Positions 25,125 through 34,358 of a stretch of DNA of 64,000 nt are shown piece by piece. The notes below the pieces were generated by a model. It searched no databases and was not told where the DNA came from. It saw only the letters and a program-made list of their open reading frames with translations. Source of the DNA: Clostridiales bacterium Firm_14 (GTDB lineage Bacteria > Bacillota > Clostridia > Saccharofermentanales > Saccharofermentanaceae); NCBI GenBank assembly GCA_001604135.1, contig LVAT01000022.1, positions 35,204 to 99,203 of the forward strand, written 5' to 3'. The translations under genes and the position numbers were made by a program. Every line of letters starts with the position of its first letter. Positions within the stretch are counted from its first letter, which is position 1.

Positions 25125-26051
25125 ATGCAGTTTAACGATAACTCCGTTCCCGGTAAGTATCAGCAGCCTATCGGCAGTTTTGCAGGCAGAATCGTCAGCA
25201 ATGATGTAGAAGAAGTTGATTTCATTCCGGGATCCAATATGCGCATCTGGTATAACAACCGTTCTGAGGACTACCCTGTCCACAAGCACAGTTGTCTGGA
25301 GATCACGATTCCGATCGAGAAATCCTATACCTATATTTTCGATGACAGAACGATAATCCTTAAGGAGAAAGAGATCCTTCTGGTACCGCCGGACATGCTT
25401 CACAAGATCGCAGGCACAAGATCAGGCATCAGGTTCATCTATCTGTTCAATATTGATTTTCTGCAAGGCCTCTTCGATTACGAGGAATTCAGAAAGATAA
25501 TCAAGGAACCCCTTCTCATCACTCCCGAGACACATCCGGAAGTTTACAGTCTCGTTTTCGAGAGATTCATGGAGATCAACGACCTCTACTTCTTCTACTC
25601 GACAACGGTTAAGGAGATGGCCATCTTCAGTAAGCTCATGGATGTATTCGGCATGCTCATGAAGAAGGATTATTCAGACAGCCTCGTGGTCGTCCAGAAC
25701 GATAAACAGCGCGAAGTCTACATCAAGTTCAAGTCACTTGCCGAATGGCTCGCAATGCACAGCTCTGAGAACGTCTCCATGGACGAGGCAGCTACTCACG
25801 TCGGTTATTCGAAGTTCCACTTTGCGAGACTCTTCAAGGAGTATACCGGCATGACGTTTAACGACTATCAGACGACATTAAAGCTTAAGGAAGTCGAGAG
25901 ACAGCTCACCGACACCGATCTCCAGATCAGTGATATTGCGATGTCCTGCGGCTTCAACAACCTGACTTCATTAAGCCGATGCTTCAAGAAGCAATATGGG
26001 TGCTCACCCTCACAATTCAGGAACAGGATGAGACGACTGAAGAAGAAGTAA
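25125..26051 (+). CDS. AraC-family regulator with N-terminal sugar-binding cupin
   Basis: 308 aa. The N-terminal ~100 residues look like an AraC-type cupin (VHKHSCLEITIPIEKSYTY, LVPPDMLHKIAGT). The C-terminal domain has both helix-turn-helices (VSMDEAATHVGYSKFHFARLF; QISDIAMSCGFNNLTSLSRC) and ends CSPSQFRNRM. ATG 25125 follows GGGGAT. Its position, divergent from the GH3 gene and in a sugar-use region, suggests it senses a pentose or xylo-oligosaccharide and binds the repeated AGCAA motif upstream of these operons. Family is certain, ligand inferred. Confidence 0.9.
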   Translation: MQFNDNSVPGKYQQPIGSFAGRIVSNDVEEVDFIPGSNMRIWYNNRSEDYPVHKHSCLEITIPIEKSYTYIFDDRTIILKEKEILLVPPDMLHKIAGTRSGIRFIYLFNIDFLQGLFDYEEFRKIIKEPLLITPETHPEVYSLVFERFMEINDLYFFYSTTVKEMAIFSKLMDVFGMLMKKDYSDSLVVVQNDKQREVYIKFKSLAEWLAMHSSENVSMDEAATHVGYSKFHFARLFKEYTGMTFNDYQTTLKLKEVERQLTDTDLQISDIAMSCGFNNLTSLSRCFKKQYGCSPSQFRNRMRRLKKK

Positions 26052-26073
26052 AAGTGCTCCTTCACTTTTATTG

Positions 26074-26116
26074 GATAAGGGCTGGTACGACTCCTCGTGT
26101 ACCGGTCCTTATTTTA
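26074..26116 (+). terminator. Terminator of the AraC gene
   Basis: Imperfect stem with GGTACGA pairing to CGTGTACC and AAGG pairing to CCTT, followed by ATTTTATT. Confidence 0.65.
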
Positions 26117-26174
26117 TTGCCGGTCTCTATTTATGCAGCACGCATTCTTTTCGCGGCCTCGAAAAAACAGACAT

Positions 26175-26216
26175 AAAAAAACTGCGTCTTTGGGGAGGCA
26201 ATGTCCAAAGACGCAG
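26175..26216 (-). terminator. Terminator of the sugar ABC operon
   Basis: Perfect 12-bp stem CTGCGTCTTTGG (26182-26193) / CCAAAGACGCAG (26205-26216), followed on the minus strand by TTTTTTT. Confidence 0.85.
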
Positions 26217-26274
26217 TGTGTTATTTTATTTGTTTAGCCGAGGCTAAAACCTACGTTGAATTGAGAAGCAAGTC

Positions 26275-27150
26275 TTATGACTTGACACCGCCCAATGCAA
26301 CACCTTCTACGATGTACTTAGAAAGGAAAGCGTAAACAACGATAAGAGGAAGGACTGTGATAAGGAGTCCTAAGTAGATAGCGCCGTATTCCTTCTTATA
26401 AATATCACCGTTGAGCAAGGATACCATGACCGGGAGAGTCTTCTTATTCTTGTCAGTAAGGAGGATCATAGGTGAGAAGAGGTTATTCCAGCTACCTACA
26501 TAAGCGAAGATTGCCTGTGTAGCAATAGCGGGCTTCATGAGCGGAATAACGATCTGGTTAAAGATTCTGAACTCGCCTGCACCGTCGATTCTTGCGGACT
26601 GTACGATCTCCATGGAGAGGGAAGCCTGCAGATACTGACGCATGAAGAATACTACCATAGGAGCAGCGATGGAAGGGAGAATAAGAGCTGAAAGCTTATT
26701 AACCAATCCGATCTTGTATGCCATCTGGAAGAAACCGATCATTGTAACTGTACCAGGGATCATCATGACTGCCATGATCATAGCGTTGAAGCCTTCTCTG
26801 AGCTTCCACTCATATGCTGTAATAGCATAAGCTGTGAGGCAGGAGAAGTAAACGTTAAGGACCGTACTCAATGTAGCTACGATAAAGGAGTTTCTGAAAC
26901 CTACGCCAGGGTGGAAAGCGTCCTTACTTGTGATCTGCTTCCAGTTGAATGCGAGGTTCTTCAAAGGTTCCTTTGAATAGAGTGACAATGTGCTCGCCTG
27001 AACTTCGTATGTGCTCTTGTAAGAGTTACAGATCAACATAACGAAGGGGAACAGCGTCATGATTGAGAAAAAGATTGAGACGACGTAGATAACTACCTTA
27101 AGAGCTGTCTCATTCTTCTTGATAGAATGTAATTTTACTTCATTAGCCAT
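26275..27150 (-). CDS. Carbohydrate ABC transporter permease (MalG/AraQ-like)
   Basis: 291 aa with six membrane helices. The first is ALKVVIYVVSIFFSIMTLFP. The permease EAA-type loop is QSARIDGAGEFRIFNQIVIPLMKPA, split here by its helix (GAGE, then VIPLMKPA). This is the second-permease type of sugar importers. ATG 27150 follows GAGGTGA. It lies 11 bp after the first permease and completes the inner-membrane channel for the binding lipoprotein upstream. No ATPase is encoded in the operon, so a shared MsmK-type ATPase encoded elsewhere is expected. Confidence 0.92.
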   Translation of the reverse strand: MANEVKLHSIKKNETALKVVIYVVSIFFSIMTLFPFVMLICNSYKSTYEVQASTLSLYSKEPLKNLAFNWKQITSKDAFHPGVGFRNSFIVATLSTVLNVYFSCLTAYAITAYEWKLREGFNAMIMAVMMIPGTVTMIGFFQMAYKIGLVNKLSALILPSIAAPMVVFFMRQYLQASLSMEIVQSARIDGAGEFRIFNQIVIPLMKPAIATQAIFAYVGSWNNLFSPMILLTDKNKKTLPVMVSLLNGDIYKKEYGAIYLGLLITVLPLIVVYAFLSKYIVEGVALGGVKS

Positions 27151-27161
27151 ATCTATTCACC

Positions 27162-28124
27162 TCAAAAACCTTTCTTCGCTGCTCTGAGCTCCTGCTTTCT
27201 AAGCTTCTTGAGCCTAGCTTCGTCCTTATCTCTGAGGATATAGAAAACGATAGCAGAAAGAATAACGATAACAAGGAACAAGATGACAGAAGCAGCTGCA
27301 GCTCTATTGTAGAGGTAACTACCGTCAAATGCCTGGTTTCTAATGTACATATTTGTTGTAAGAGCCGCGCCGTTAGCTGCCTTAGCGCCAACCAACAACT
27401 GCGGAATATCGAACATATTAAGTCCGCCGATGAGTGATGTTACGAGAACGAACAACATGATCTGGCGAATACAAGGAATGGTTACCTTAAAGAATGTCTG
27501 AACTCTGTTCGCACCATCGATTTCTGCAGCTTCGAAGATCTCAGGGCTGATACCGATAACACCTGCGATGAGGTTTACCATTGTATGACCATACCACTGG
27601 AAGAACTGAACGAAAGCAACGATGAGCTTAATAGGCCATTCATTGATTAAGAAGTTGTAGGGCTGGTTAGCGTTGAAGAGCTGGTTAACAGCACCTACCG
27701 GGTAACCGAACAGCTTCTGGAACAAGATAGCCATTGAAGCTGCTGTGATGATGTTAGGCATGTAGAAGAGGATCTTGAATAAGCCTGTTCCCTTAACCTT
27801 GGATCTTCTGTCTGTAAACCATGCGGTGAACAGGAGAGCGAATCCGATCTGGGGAATGAAGTTCAGGATCCAGATGATCCATGTATTTTTGAATGCCTTA
27901 TGGAATGTCTTGGATGTTAATACATCAGTAAAGTTGGTAAAGAGATTCTTACCAACGGAAGGGAGCCAGTGCCACTCTGTGTTGCCTGCACCCTTTAAAT
28001 CTGTGAATCCGAGCACGAATGTATAGATGACCGGATAAAGCGTAAATATGCAGAAAGTAAGGATAAACGGAATAGAGAAAAAGTATCCGTACTTAGCATA
28101 ATTGACAAGTCTTTTGTTTCTCAT
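27162..28124 (-). CDS. Carbohydrate ABC transporter permease (MalF/UgpA-like)
   Basis: 320 aa, six helices (FFSIPFILTFCIFTLYP first). It has the EAA loop EIFEAAEIDGANRVQTFFKV followed by TIPCIRQI. The C-terminal tail is highly basic (LKKLRKQELRAAKKGF). This is the first-permease type of sugar importers. ATG 28124 follows GGAGG. A strong hairpin lies between it and the binding-protein gene, which probably lowers permease expression relative to the lipoprotein. Substrate is likely xylo-oligosaccharide or a related plant sugar, from context only. Confidence 0.92.
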   Translation of the reverse strand: MRNKRLVNYAKYGYFFSIPFILTFCIFTLYPVIYTFVLGFTDLKGAGNTEWHWLPSVGKNLFTNFTDVLTSKTFHKAFKNTWIIWILNFIPQIGFALLFTAWFTDRRSKVKGTGLFKILFYMPNIITAASMAILFQKLFGYPVGAVNQLFNANQPYNFLINEWPIKLIVAFVQFFQWYGHTMVNLIAGVIGISPEIFEAAEIDGANRVQTFFKVTIPCIRQIMLFVLVTSLIGGLNMFDIPQLLVGAKAANGAALTTNMYIRNQAFDGSYLYNRAAAASVILFLVIVILSAIVFYILRDKDEARLKKLRKQELRAAKKGF

Positions 28125-28144
28125 TACAGCCTCCTCTAAGTTTT

Positions 28145-28182
28145 AAAAAACGGCAGGGTAAATACCTGATCTACCCTGCCGT
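28145..28182 (-). terminator. Intercistronic hairpin/attenuator between binding protein and permeases
   Basis: Stem CGGCAGGGTA (28151-28160) / TACCCTGCCG (28172-28181, allowing flank pairs), followed on the minus strand by TTTTTT. It sits inside an otherwise continuous operon, a common way to keep binding-protein mRNA in excess. Confidence 0.75.
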
Positions 28183-28207
28183 CACAGCATCTAAAAATTA
28201 GATCCTA

Positions 28208-29674
28208 TTAGAAGGAGAGGTTATCCTGAACGTTCGTCTTGAACTGCTCGATAGCGCCATCTCTATCTACGTTGCCTTCTGCATACTGAGAAGCAGCATC
28301 TGTGAAGTAACCATTGATGGTTTCATCATACTGTGTCATAGCCTTAGCAGAAGCATACTGGTTACCAGCGATGAATGCAGGGAATACGTTCTGGCCGCCG
28401 CAGAAGTCGAGCTTACCGTCGGACTTAGCCATAACTGTAGCAGAAGCTACTGTATCCTTAGCTGTAGCTGTGTTAGGATCGTTGTCCCAGTCTACAGATC
28501 CGTTAGCCCAGAGATACTGGAGACCTGTATCAGAAGAGTCAAGAGTGATCCACTCGATGAGCTCTGCAACGCCTTCCTTCTTGCTTGTGTCCTTGTTACC
28601 AAGAACCCATGTGCCGCCCCAGAAGAAGCCTACCGGCGGAGCGCAAACTCTCCACTGACCGAATGTGCCTTCACCAGCCTTGTTTCCACCGGAGTTACCG
28701 ATCATAACGTAGTTGATGAGCCAAGCAGGTCCGAAGAAAGCGAATACCTTCTGAGCGCCTTCGCCCTTCATGTCAGCATACCAAGCCTCAGACCAACCAG
28801 CTGCGTCGTTAGACCAACCGTTGTCCTTAAGAGTCTTAGCGATGTCAAGGAACTTCTCTCTCTTAGGGTCGATGTTGAGCTGACCGTTTACGATCCATGC
28901 TGTATCAGCAGACTTCTCGCAAGCGTTCCAGATGTCACCAGAACCGGAAACTGCTGCATAGCCCTTTTCCTTGAGCTTAGCTGCTGCTTCGAAGAACTTG
29001 TCCCAGTTACCGGAACCAGCGCCTACGATCTTCTCGATCTCAGCGGGATCTTCTGTGCCGAATGCATCCTTAGCAACTTCTGCGTTGTAGATCATAGCGC
29101 AGCCTGTAGCCTGATAGCCGAGAGCTACGAGATCGCCACCGCGAGAACCTACTTCGATTGTGTACTTAGCAATGTCAGCTTCCTTGATCTTAGCATCTAC
29201 ATCGATGCCGAGTTCCTTGTAAGTAGCTGCGAACTTAGCCATATCACCCTGTGAATACTTGAGGATGAATGCTGCCTCTGCTGCATACATGTCAGGTGCT
29301 GTGTCACCACCAGCTACGAGAGCGTTGTCGAGAGCTGTCTGATAAGCACCACCGTCTGTAGCGATGATTGTACACTCAACAGTATACTTCTCACCGAACT
29401 CGGGCTTCTGCTTAACATACTGACCGACCATCTTCGGGATCTCGTCTGTGAAAGACCAAAGATTGATCTTCTCGGAACCTGTTCCGAATGTCATAGTCTG
29501 CTTCTCTGTTGCTGTTGTGTCTGAGGGCTCTACACCTGAGTCTGTAGGTACGGGATCTACACCGCTGCCGCCATTAGAAGGTGCTGATGTCTCTCCACCG
29601 TTACCATTCTGGCAACCTGTAGCGAGTGCTGCAACCATAGCTAATGAAAGAACACTGGCAATAACCTTTTTCAT
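28208..29674 (-). CDS. Extracellular sugar-binding lipoprotein of an ABC importer
   Basis: 488 aa. A lipoprotein signal (MKKVIASVLSLAMVAALATG) is followed by the lipobox Cys and a Gly/Ser/Thr-rich tether. The remainder resembles family 1 carbohydrate solute-binding proteins (NLWSFTDEIPKMV, TAPDMYAAEAAFILKYSQGD, GSGNWDKFFEAAAKLKEKGY, VFAFFGPAWLINYVM, GVAELIEWITLDSSDTG). ATG 29674 follows AAGGAGG. It captures an oligosaccharide and delivers it to the two permeases downstream. The upstream region carries three AGCAA-type motifs, suggesting activation by the AraC regulator at 25125. Confidence 0.92.
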   Translation of the reverse strand: MKKVIASVLSLAMVAALATGCQNGNGGETSAPSNGGSGVDPVPTDSGVEPSDTTATEKQTMTFGTGSEKINLWSFTDEIPKMVGQYVKQKPEFGEKYTVECTIIATDGGAYQTALDNALVAGGDTAPDMYAAEAAFILKYSQGDMAKFAATYKELGIDVDAKIKEADIAKYTIEVGSRGGDLVALGYQATGCAMIYNAEVAKDAFGTEDPAEIEKIVGAGSGNWDKFFEAAAKLKEKGYAAVSGSGDIWNACEKSADTAWIVNGQLNIDPKREKFLDIAKTLKDNGWSNDAAGWSEAWYADMKGEGAQKVFAFFGPAWLINYVMIGNSGGNKAGEGTFGQWRVCAPPVGFFWGGTWVLGNKDTSKKEGVAELIEWITLDSSDTGLQYLWANGSVDWDNDPNTATAKDTVASATVMAKSDGKLDFCGGQNVFPAFIAGNQYASAKAMTQYDETINGYFTDAASQYAEGNVDRDGAIEQFKTNVQDNLSF

Positions 29675-29759
29675 AAAGTTTCCTCCTTAATGAAATTGTT
29701 CGGGGCCTCTTGGCCCTTCTACATTGTAAATATTAGTCAAAAACGGAATATGTTTCTCC

Positions 29760-29831
29760 ACATTTCTTGCTACAATTTGACCACAGTTATACATTTCTTG
29801 CTTTTTTTGAGTAAATTGTACAATTTTTGCT
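29760..29831 (-). promoter_or_regulatory. Three putative AraC-type operator sites upstream of the binding-protein gene
   Basis: Minus-strand copies AGCAAAAATTGT (29831-29820), AGCAAGAAATGT (29802-29791) and AGCAAGAAATGT (29771-29760), all in the transcription direction. A TACAAT -10-like element lies downstream near 29727, with no good -35, as expected for an activator-dependent promoter. The rest of the ~315-bp intergenic region shows no gene. Confidence 0.55.
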
Positions 29832-29990
29832 TTCAGAGAAGTTAAATTGCATAAAAAGGAGTGTAACGTGTCGCATTTTTGACAAGGCTTGTGGGCCGCT
29901 CTTGTGCAAATCGCTCCTTAAGTGCGCAAGTTTCGTGGTTATGTGGTAGTATTTGTATGTTTATTATATAGAGAACAAGGGGAAATTGAT

Positions 29991-30680
29991 ATGGCAAATG
30001 ACAAGAAGGCTCCGGCAACCCGTCCTTCGTTTTTCAATCCTAAAAGTGCAGCTACCAGATTCCTTACAGGATTATGTAATCTGATTATAGTTAATTTATT
30101 ATTTATTATTACTTGTATTCCAATCTTCACGATCGGTGCTTCACTGACGGCACTCTACAGAATAACGATCGCAATACTCGCAGGCGACAATCCCGCCATT
30201 TTCAGGGATTATTTCAAGGCATTCAGGGACAACTTCCTTAAGGCAACGGGCTTAGAGCTTCTCTATGCCGCATTTTCCGCACTCTTCATCGTTGAGATCG
30301 TGCTCTGCAACTCCATGCTCCCGCCCGAAACAGCAAGATGGGTACAGTACTTCCCTTACTTCTTCCTCTTCGTGATCCTTGCAAATACGCTTTATTCCTT
30401 CCCTCTTCTTGCCTGGTTCGAAGAGTCATTCATCCAGATCCTGAAGAACGCGCTCCTGCTCTCGATATCCAACGTCCCCGTTACCATCATGTATGTTGTT
30501 ATCACAGCAGGTCTCGTTTATGTTCTCTGGCAGTTCCCTTCCCTGACGTTAAGTCTTCTTATCTTCATGGGAATCTCCATTATCGCCGCTTTCTATTCTA
30601 TATTCCTTAAGAGGATATTCGAAAAGCTCGGCGCCGACATCTCCTTTGTCGACAAGGAAGGGGACGGCAGACGAGGATAA
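29991..30680 (+). CDS. YesL-family (DUF624) membrane protein
   Basis: 229 aa with about five hydrophobic helices (LCNLIIVNLLFIITCIPIFT, then TIGASLTALYRITIAIL, and later VPVTIMYVVITAGLVYVLW). The early helix followed by GASLTALY and an FFKAFRDNF-like stretch matches DUF624/YesL proteins, often linked to polysaccharide ABC importers. ATG 29991 follows AAGGGGAAA; the upstream extension to 29922 is not supported. It is divergent from the sugar-binding lipoprotein gene and followed by a strong terminator. Precise function unknown. Confidence 0.8.
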   Translation: MANDKKAPATRPSFFNPKSAATRFLTGLCNLIIVNLLFIITCIPIFTIGASLTALYRITIAILAGDNPAIFRDYFKAFRDNFLKATGLELLYAAFSALFIVEIVLCNSMLPPETARWVQYFPYFFLFVILANTLYSFPLLAWFEESFIQILKNALLLSISNVPVTIMYVVITAGLVYVLWQFPSLTLSLLIFMGISIIAAFYSIFLKRIFEKLGADISFVDKEGDGRRG

Positions 30681-30708
30681 TAATTGGTTTTGTATTTTCC
30701 TGATATAG

Positions 30709-30738
30709 GGCCGTCTTACTCGATGAGACGGCCTTTTT
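30709..30738 (+). terminator. Terminator of the YesL-like gene
   Basis: Stem GGCCGTCT (30709-30716) / AGACGGCC (30726-30733), then TTTTT. The remaining ~170 bp to the next terminator holds nothing recognisable. Confidence 0.85.
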
Positions 30739-30904
30739 AATGTAGTTATGGGTGTCATGGACAGGAAGCACATGCAAGGAGCGCGGCTTATTTTGCAAGA
30801 CGCCTGACCGTACGTTTTCCGGGCTCAAAAGAGTACGATTTCACCCTTTGCACATTTTCACCACACGGGCAACATTCAGCGAACCCCGGAACCGGACGCA
30901 AAGA

Positions 30905-30939
30905 TAAAAAAACGGCGCCTTCGCAGTGAAGACGCCGTC
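30905..30939 (-). terminator. Terminator of the transketolase operon
   Basis: Stem ACGGCGCCTT (30912-30921) / AAGACGCCGT (30929-30938), with TTTTTTT on the minus strand. Confidence 0.85.
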
Positions 30940-30967
30940 ATTATTTTCGAATACTTCGAAAAAAGAC

Positions 30968-31906
30968 TCAGATCTTAGCCTTGATCTGGTTGTAGATTCC
31001 CTCAGCGTCGAGCTGGAATTCCTTCATGAGGGCACCAGCCGGGCCGGACTTGCCGAATCTGTCATAGACGCCGATCTTTGTAACCTTAACAGGATACTCT
31101 TCAGCGAGAACGTCGCATACTGCACTGCCCATACCGCCGATGACGGAGTGCTCTTCAACTGTGAAGACTCTGTTTGTCTTCTTAGCGAACTCGAGAACTG
31201 TATCCTTGTCGATGGGCTTGATCGTGTGGATGTTTACGACTGCTGCGTTGATGCCGTCAGCTGCGAGCTTCTCAGCTGCGCCGAGGGCCTCAGCTACGCA
31301 TACGCCGCAAGCGAAGATTACCATGTCTGTGCCGTCCTTGAGAACAACAGCCTTGCCTACTTCGAACTTGTAGTCAGGATTGTCGTTGATTACCGGTACA
31401 GCAGCTCTTCCGAATCTCATGTAGAAAGGTCCCTCTGTCTCAGCAGCAGCGAAAACAGCAGCCTTAGCTTCGATGTCGTCGGAAGGAACGATAACTGTCA
31501 TGCCGGGGATAGTTCTCATAAGAGCGATATCCTCTAAGCACTGGTGGGAAGCACCGTCCTCACCTACCGTGATACCAGCGTGTGTAGCGCCGATCTTAAC
31601 ATTGAGGTGCGGATAACCGATGGAGTTTCTTACCTGCTCGAAGTTTCTGCCTGCTGCAAACATAGCGAAAGATGAAACGAACGGGATCTTGCCGCATGTG
31701 GAAAGACCTGCAGCGATGCCTGTCATGTTTGCTTCTGCAATTCCGCAGTCGATATGACGATCCGGGAATGCCTTCTTGAATGTGGAAGTCTTTGTTGCGC
31801 CTGCGAGGTCAGCATCGAGAACTACCACGTTGGGGTTCACTTTGCCGAGCTCTGCGAGTGCGTTACCATAACTCTCACGTGTAGCGATTTTTACTATATC
31901 TCCCAT
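30968..31906 (-). CDS. Transketolase, C-terminal subunit (split enzyme)
   Basis: 312 aa, equal to the pyrimidine-binding and C-terminal domains of transketolase. Seen are VVLDADLAGATKTSTF, DCGIAEANMTGIAAGLS (with the TPP-activating Glu), ASHQCLEDIALMRTIPGM and the C-terminal HSVIGGMGSAVCDVL. ATG 31906 is chosen because GAGG lies 7 nt before it; the ATG at 31912 overlaps the stop of the partner and is too close to GAGG. With the N-terminal subunit it interconverts pentose and triose/hexose phosphates, feeding xylulose 5-phosphate from xylulokinase into glycolysis. Confidence 0.93.
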   Translation of the reverse strand: MGDIVKIATRESYGNALAELGKVNPNVVVLDADLAGATKTSTFKKAFPDRHIDCGIAEANMTGIAAGLSTCGKIPFVSSFAMFAAGRNFEQVRNSIGYPHLNVKIGATHAGITVGEDGASHQCLEDIALMRTIPGMTVIVPSDDIEAKAAVFAAAETEGPFYMRFGRAAVPVINDNPDYKFEVGKAVVLKDGTDMVIFACGVCVAEALGAAEKLAADGINAAVVNIHTIKPIDKDTVLEFAKKTNRVFTVEEHSVIGGMGSAVCDVLAEEYPVKVTKIGVYDRFGKSGPAGALMKEFQLDAEGIYNQIKAKI

Positions 31907-31908
31907 GA

Positions 31909-32748
31909 TCATACCTCTGCTTCATATTTTGCTAACTGCTCATCAAGCTCTTTCATAGCCTGCTCGTACTCTTCGTCAGAAGGAGCCTTGCCGTGCCAGC
32001 CTGCCTGATTCTCCATGTAGGAGACGCCTTTGCCCTTGGTTGTCTTCATGATGATAGCCGTAGGCTTGCCCTTGCATTCCTTAGCCTTTGCGAATGCATC
32101 TCTGATCTGGTCGAAATCGTGACCGTCGATGCAGATCGTATTGAAGTTGAATGCTTCGAGCTTCTTGTCAATCGGATAAGGTGAGCAAACGTCATCGATC
32201 TTACCGTCGATCTGAAGTCCGTTGTTATCGATAACTACTGTGAGGTTGTCGATACCCTTAGCGCCTGCGAACATGAATGCTTCCCAGATCTGGCCTTCCT
32301 GGATCTCACCGTCACCTGTAAGAGCATAAACTCTGTAGGAATCACCATTGAGCTTTGCAGCAAGAGCCATACCGACTGCAGCGGAAACACCCTGACCAAG
32401 TGAACCTGTGCTCATGTCTACGCCGGGAGTCTCTGTCATGCAGGGATGTCCCTGGAGGTAAGAACCGAGCTTTCTAAGTGTCTTAAGGTCTTCAACGGGG
32501 AAGAATCCTCTGTTTGCGAGTGTGGAATAAAGACCCGGAGCTGTGTGGCCCTTGGAGAGAACGAATCTGTCTCTGTTAGGATCTTTCGGATTCTTAGGAT
32601 CAATGTTCATTTCTTCAAAATAAAGAAAAGTGAACATATCTGCAGCGGAAAGTGATCCGCCCGGATGGCCGGACTTTGCACTGTGAACTGCTTCAACGAT
32701 TCCCTTGCGAACCTTTGTCGCTGTGATTTGAAGTTCTTTGTTGTTCAT
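31909..32748 (-). CDS. Transketolase, N-terminal subunit (split enzyme)
   Basis: 279 aa containing the thiamine diphosphate domain: SAKSGHPGGSLSAADMFTFL, RFVLSKGHTAPGLYS, and the TPP motif ALTGDGEIQEGQIWEA followed by VVIDNN. The enzyme is split into two adjacent genes as in many Clostridia and archaea. ATG 32748 follows AAAGGGA. It lies about 100 bp after the FucI-like isomerase gene in the same direction, so it may belong to the same pentose operon. Confidence 0.93.
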   Translation of the reverse strand: MNNKELQITATKVRKGIVEAVHSAKSGHPGGSLSAADMFTFLYFEEMNIDPKNPKDPNRDRFVLSKGHTAPGLYSTLANRGFFPVEDLKTLRKLGSYLQGHPCMTETPGVDMSTGSLGQGVSAAVGMALAAKLNGDSYRVYALTGDGEIQEGQIWEAFMFAGAKGIDNLTVVIDNNGLQIDGKIDDVCSPYPIDKKLEAFNFNTICIDGHDFDQIRDAFAKAKECKGKPTAIIMKTTKGKGVSYMENQAGWHGKAPSDEEYEQAMKELDEQLAKYEAEV

Positions 32749-32848
32749 TTTAGGTTTTCCCTTTTCTTAATGATTTATTCTTTAAGCCTGAGACATACGG
32801 AAGGGCTTGACCCATAGATCAAGCCCCACCATACATATCCAAACTATA

Positions 32849-34357
32849 TCAGTTGAACGGTGCGTTGAAAGGATTTTCCTTCGGATATCTGTCGCCTGCG
32901 GGCTTGTTGTAGCCGATGTCGCAAGGGCAAATGCCAAGATATGTGAAGAGGTTGTAAAGAGCCTTTCCATAGTGACCGAATGCAACAGCGCCGTGGTGAG
33001 GGAAGTTCTTCTCGATAAGGAAGTATCTGTAGAATCTGCCCATCTCCTTGATAGCGAAAACGCCGATGCCGCCGAAGGACTTAGTAGCAACAGGGAGAAC
33101 CTCACCCTCCGCAACATAAGCTCTGATCTGACCGTCAGATGTGGACTGCAGTCTGTAGAATGTGATGTCACCGGGAGCGATGTCGCCCTCGAGTGTACCG
33201 TTTGTAACCTCTACAGGGAGAGCACGAGCCATGATCATCTGGTTCTTCATCTCGCAGAAAGCAAGCTTCTTGGAGCATGTGTTACCGCAGTGGAAGCCCA
33301 TGAATGTATCTGTGAACTTGTAGTCGAACTTGCCCTTGATGGACTCGTCGTACATGTCGTGAGGTACGGAGTTGTTGATGTCGAGGAGAGTAACGATATC
33401 TTCGGAGATAACATATCCGAGGTACTCGGAGAGGCAGCCATAGATATCAACTTCGCAGGAAACCGGGATACCCATACCTGTGAGACGGCTGTTTACATAG
33501 CAAGGAACGAACTTGAACTGTGTCTGGAATGCAGGCCAGCACTTACCGGCGATAGCAACGAACTTCTTTGAACCCTTGTGAGCCTCAACCCAGTCAAGGA
33601 GTGTGAGCTCGTACTGAGCGAGCTTTTCGAGGATCTCAGGCTTCTTGTTGCCTGCGCCGAGCTCTGCTTCCATCTCTGCAACCTTAGCAGGGATTCTCTC
33701 GTCGCCTTCATGATTCTTGAAAGCTTCGAAAAGGTCGAGCTCAGAGTTCTCTTCGATCTCAACGCCCATTCTGTACAAAGGCTCGATGGGAGCGTTGCAT
33801 GCGAAGAAGTTCTGCGGACGAGGTCCGAAAGAAATGATCTTCAAATTCTTCATAGCATAGAGAGCTCTAGCTACAGGGATGAACTCGTTGATCATGTCAG
33901 CGCACTCTTCTGCGTTTCCGACAGGATACTCAGGAATGTAAGCGTTTACGCCACGGATCTTGAGGTTGTAGGAAGCATTGAGCATACCGCAGTAAGCGTC
34001 GCCTCTTCCGCCAACCAGGTCATTCTGTGATTCTTCTGCTGCTGCGCAGAACATAACGGGGCCGCCCCACTGCTGAGCGAGCATTGTCTCGGAGATCTCA
34101 GGTCCGAAGTTGCCGAGGTAAACGCAAAGAGCGTTGCAGCCTGCAGCCTTGATGTCAGCTAATGCCTGCTCCATATGGATCTCGGACTCAACGATGCAGA
34201 TAGGGCACTCATAGATGTCATCAGCACCATACTTCTCGGTATAAGCCTTAACAAGAGCCTTTCTTCTGTTTACGGAAAGTGATTCTGGGAAGCAGTCACG
34301 GGATACTGCTACGATAGCGAGCTTAACGTCGGGTGCGTTAAATAATTTCTTTGACAT
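32849..34357 (-). CDS. L-fucose/L-arabinose isomerase-like protein
   Basis: 502 aa. Regions typical of FucI/AraA-like isomerases are present: CNALCVYLGNFGPEISETML near the N-terminus, KFVAIAGKCWPAFQTQF, VSCEVDIYGCLSEYLG and VTLLDINNSVPHD (candidate metal ligands Glu and Asp), and FPHHGAVAFGHYG near the C-terminus (candidate His). Members convert an aldose to a ketose with Mn2+. It lies directly after DUF4867 and xylulokinase genes and before split transketolase, so it may supply D-xylulose or another ketose to the kinase. No xylA is in the window. ATG 34357 follows GGAGG. Substrate is inferred. Confidence 0.8.
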   Translation of the reverse strand: MSKKLFNAPDVKLAIVAVSRDCFPESLSVNRRKALVKAYTEKYGADDIYECPICIVESEIHMEQALADIKAAGCNALCVYLGNFGPEISETMLAQQWGGPVMFCAAAEESQNDLVGGRGDAYCGMLNASYNLKIRGVNAYIPEYPVGNAEECADMINEFIPVARALYAMKNLKIISFGPRPQNFFACNAPIEPLYRMGVEIEENSELDLFEAFKNHEGDERIPAKVAEMEAELGAGNKKPEILEKLAQYELTLLDWVEAHKGSKKFVAIAGKCWPAFQTQFKFVPCYVNSRLTGMGIPVSCEVDIYGCLSEYLGYVISEDIVTLLDINNSVPHDMYDESIKGKFDYKFTDTFMGFHCGNTCSKKLAFCEMKNQMIMARALPVEVTNGTLEGDIAPGDITFYRLQSTSDGQIRAYVAEGEVLPVATKSFGGIGVFAIKEMGRFYRYFLIEKNFPHHGAVAFGHYGKALYNLFTYLGICPCDIGYNKPAGDRYPKENPFNAPFN

Positions 34358-34358
34358 T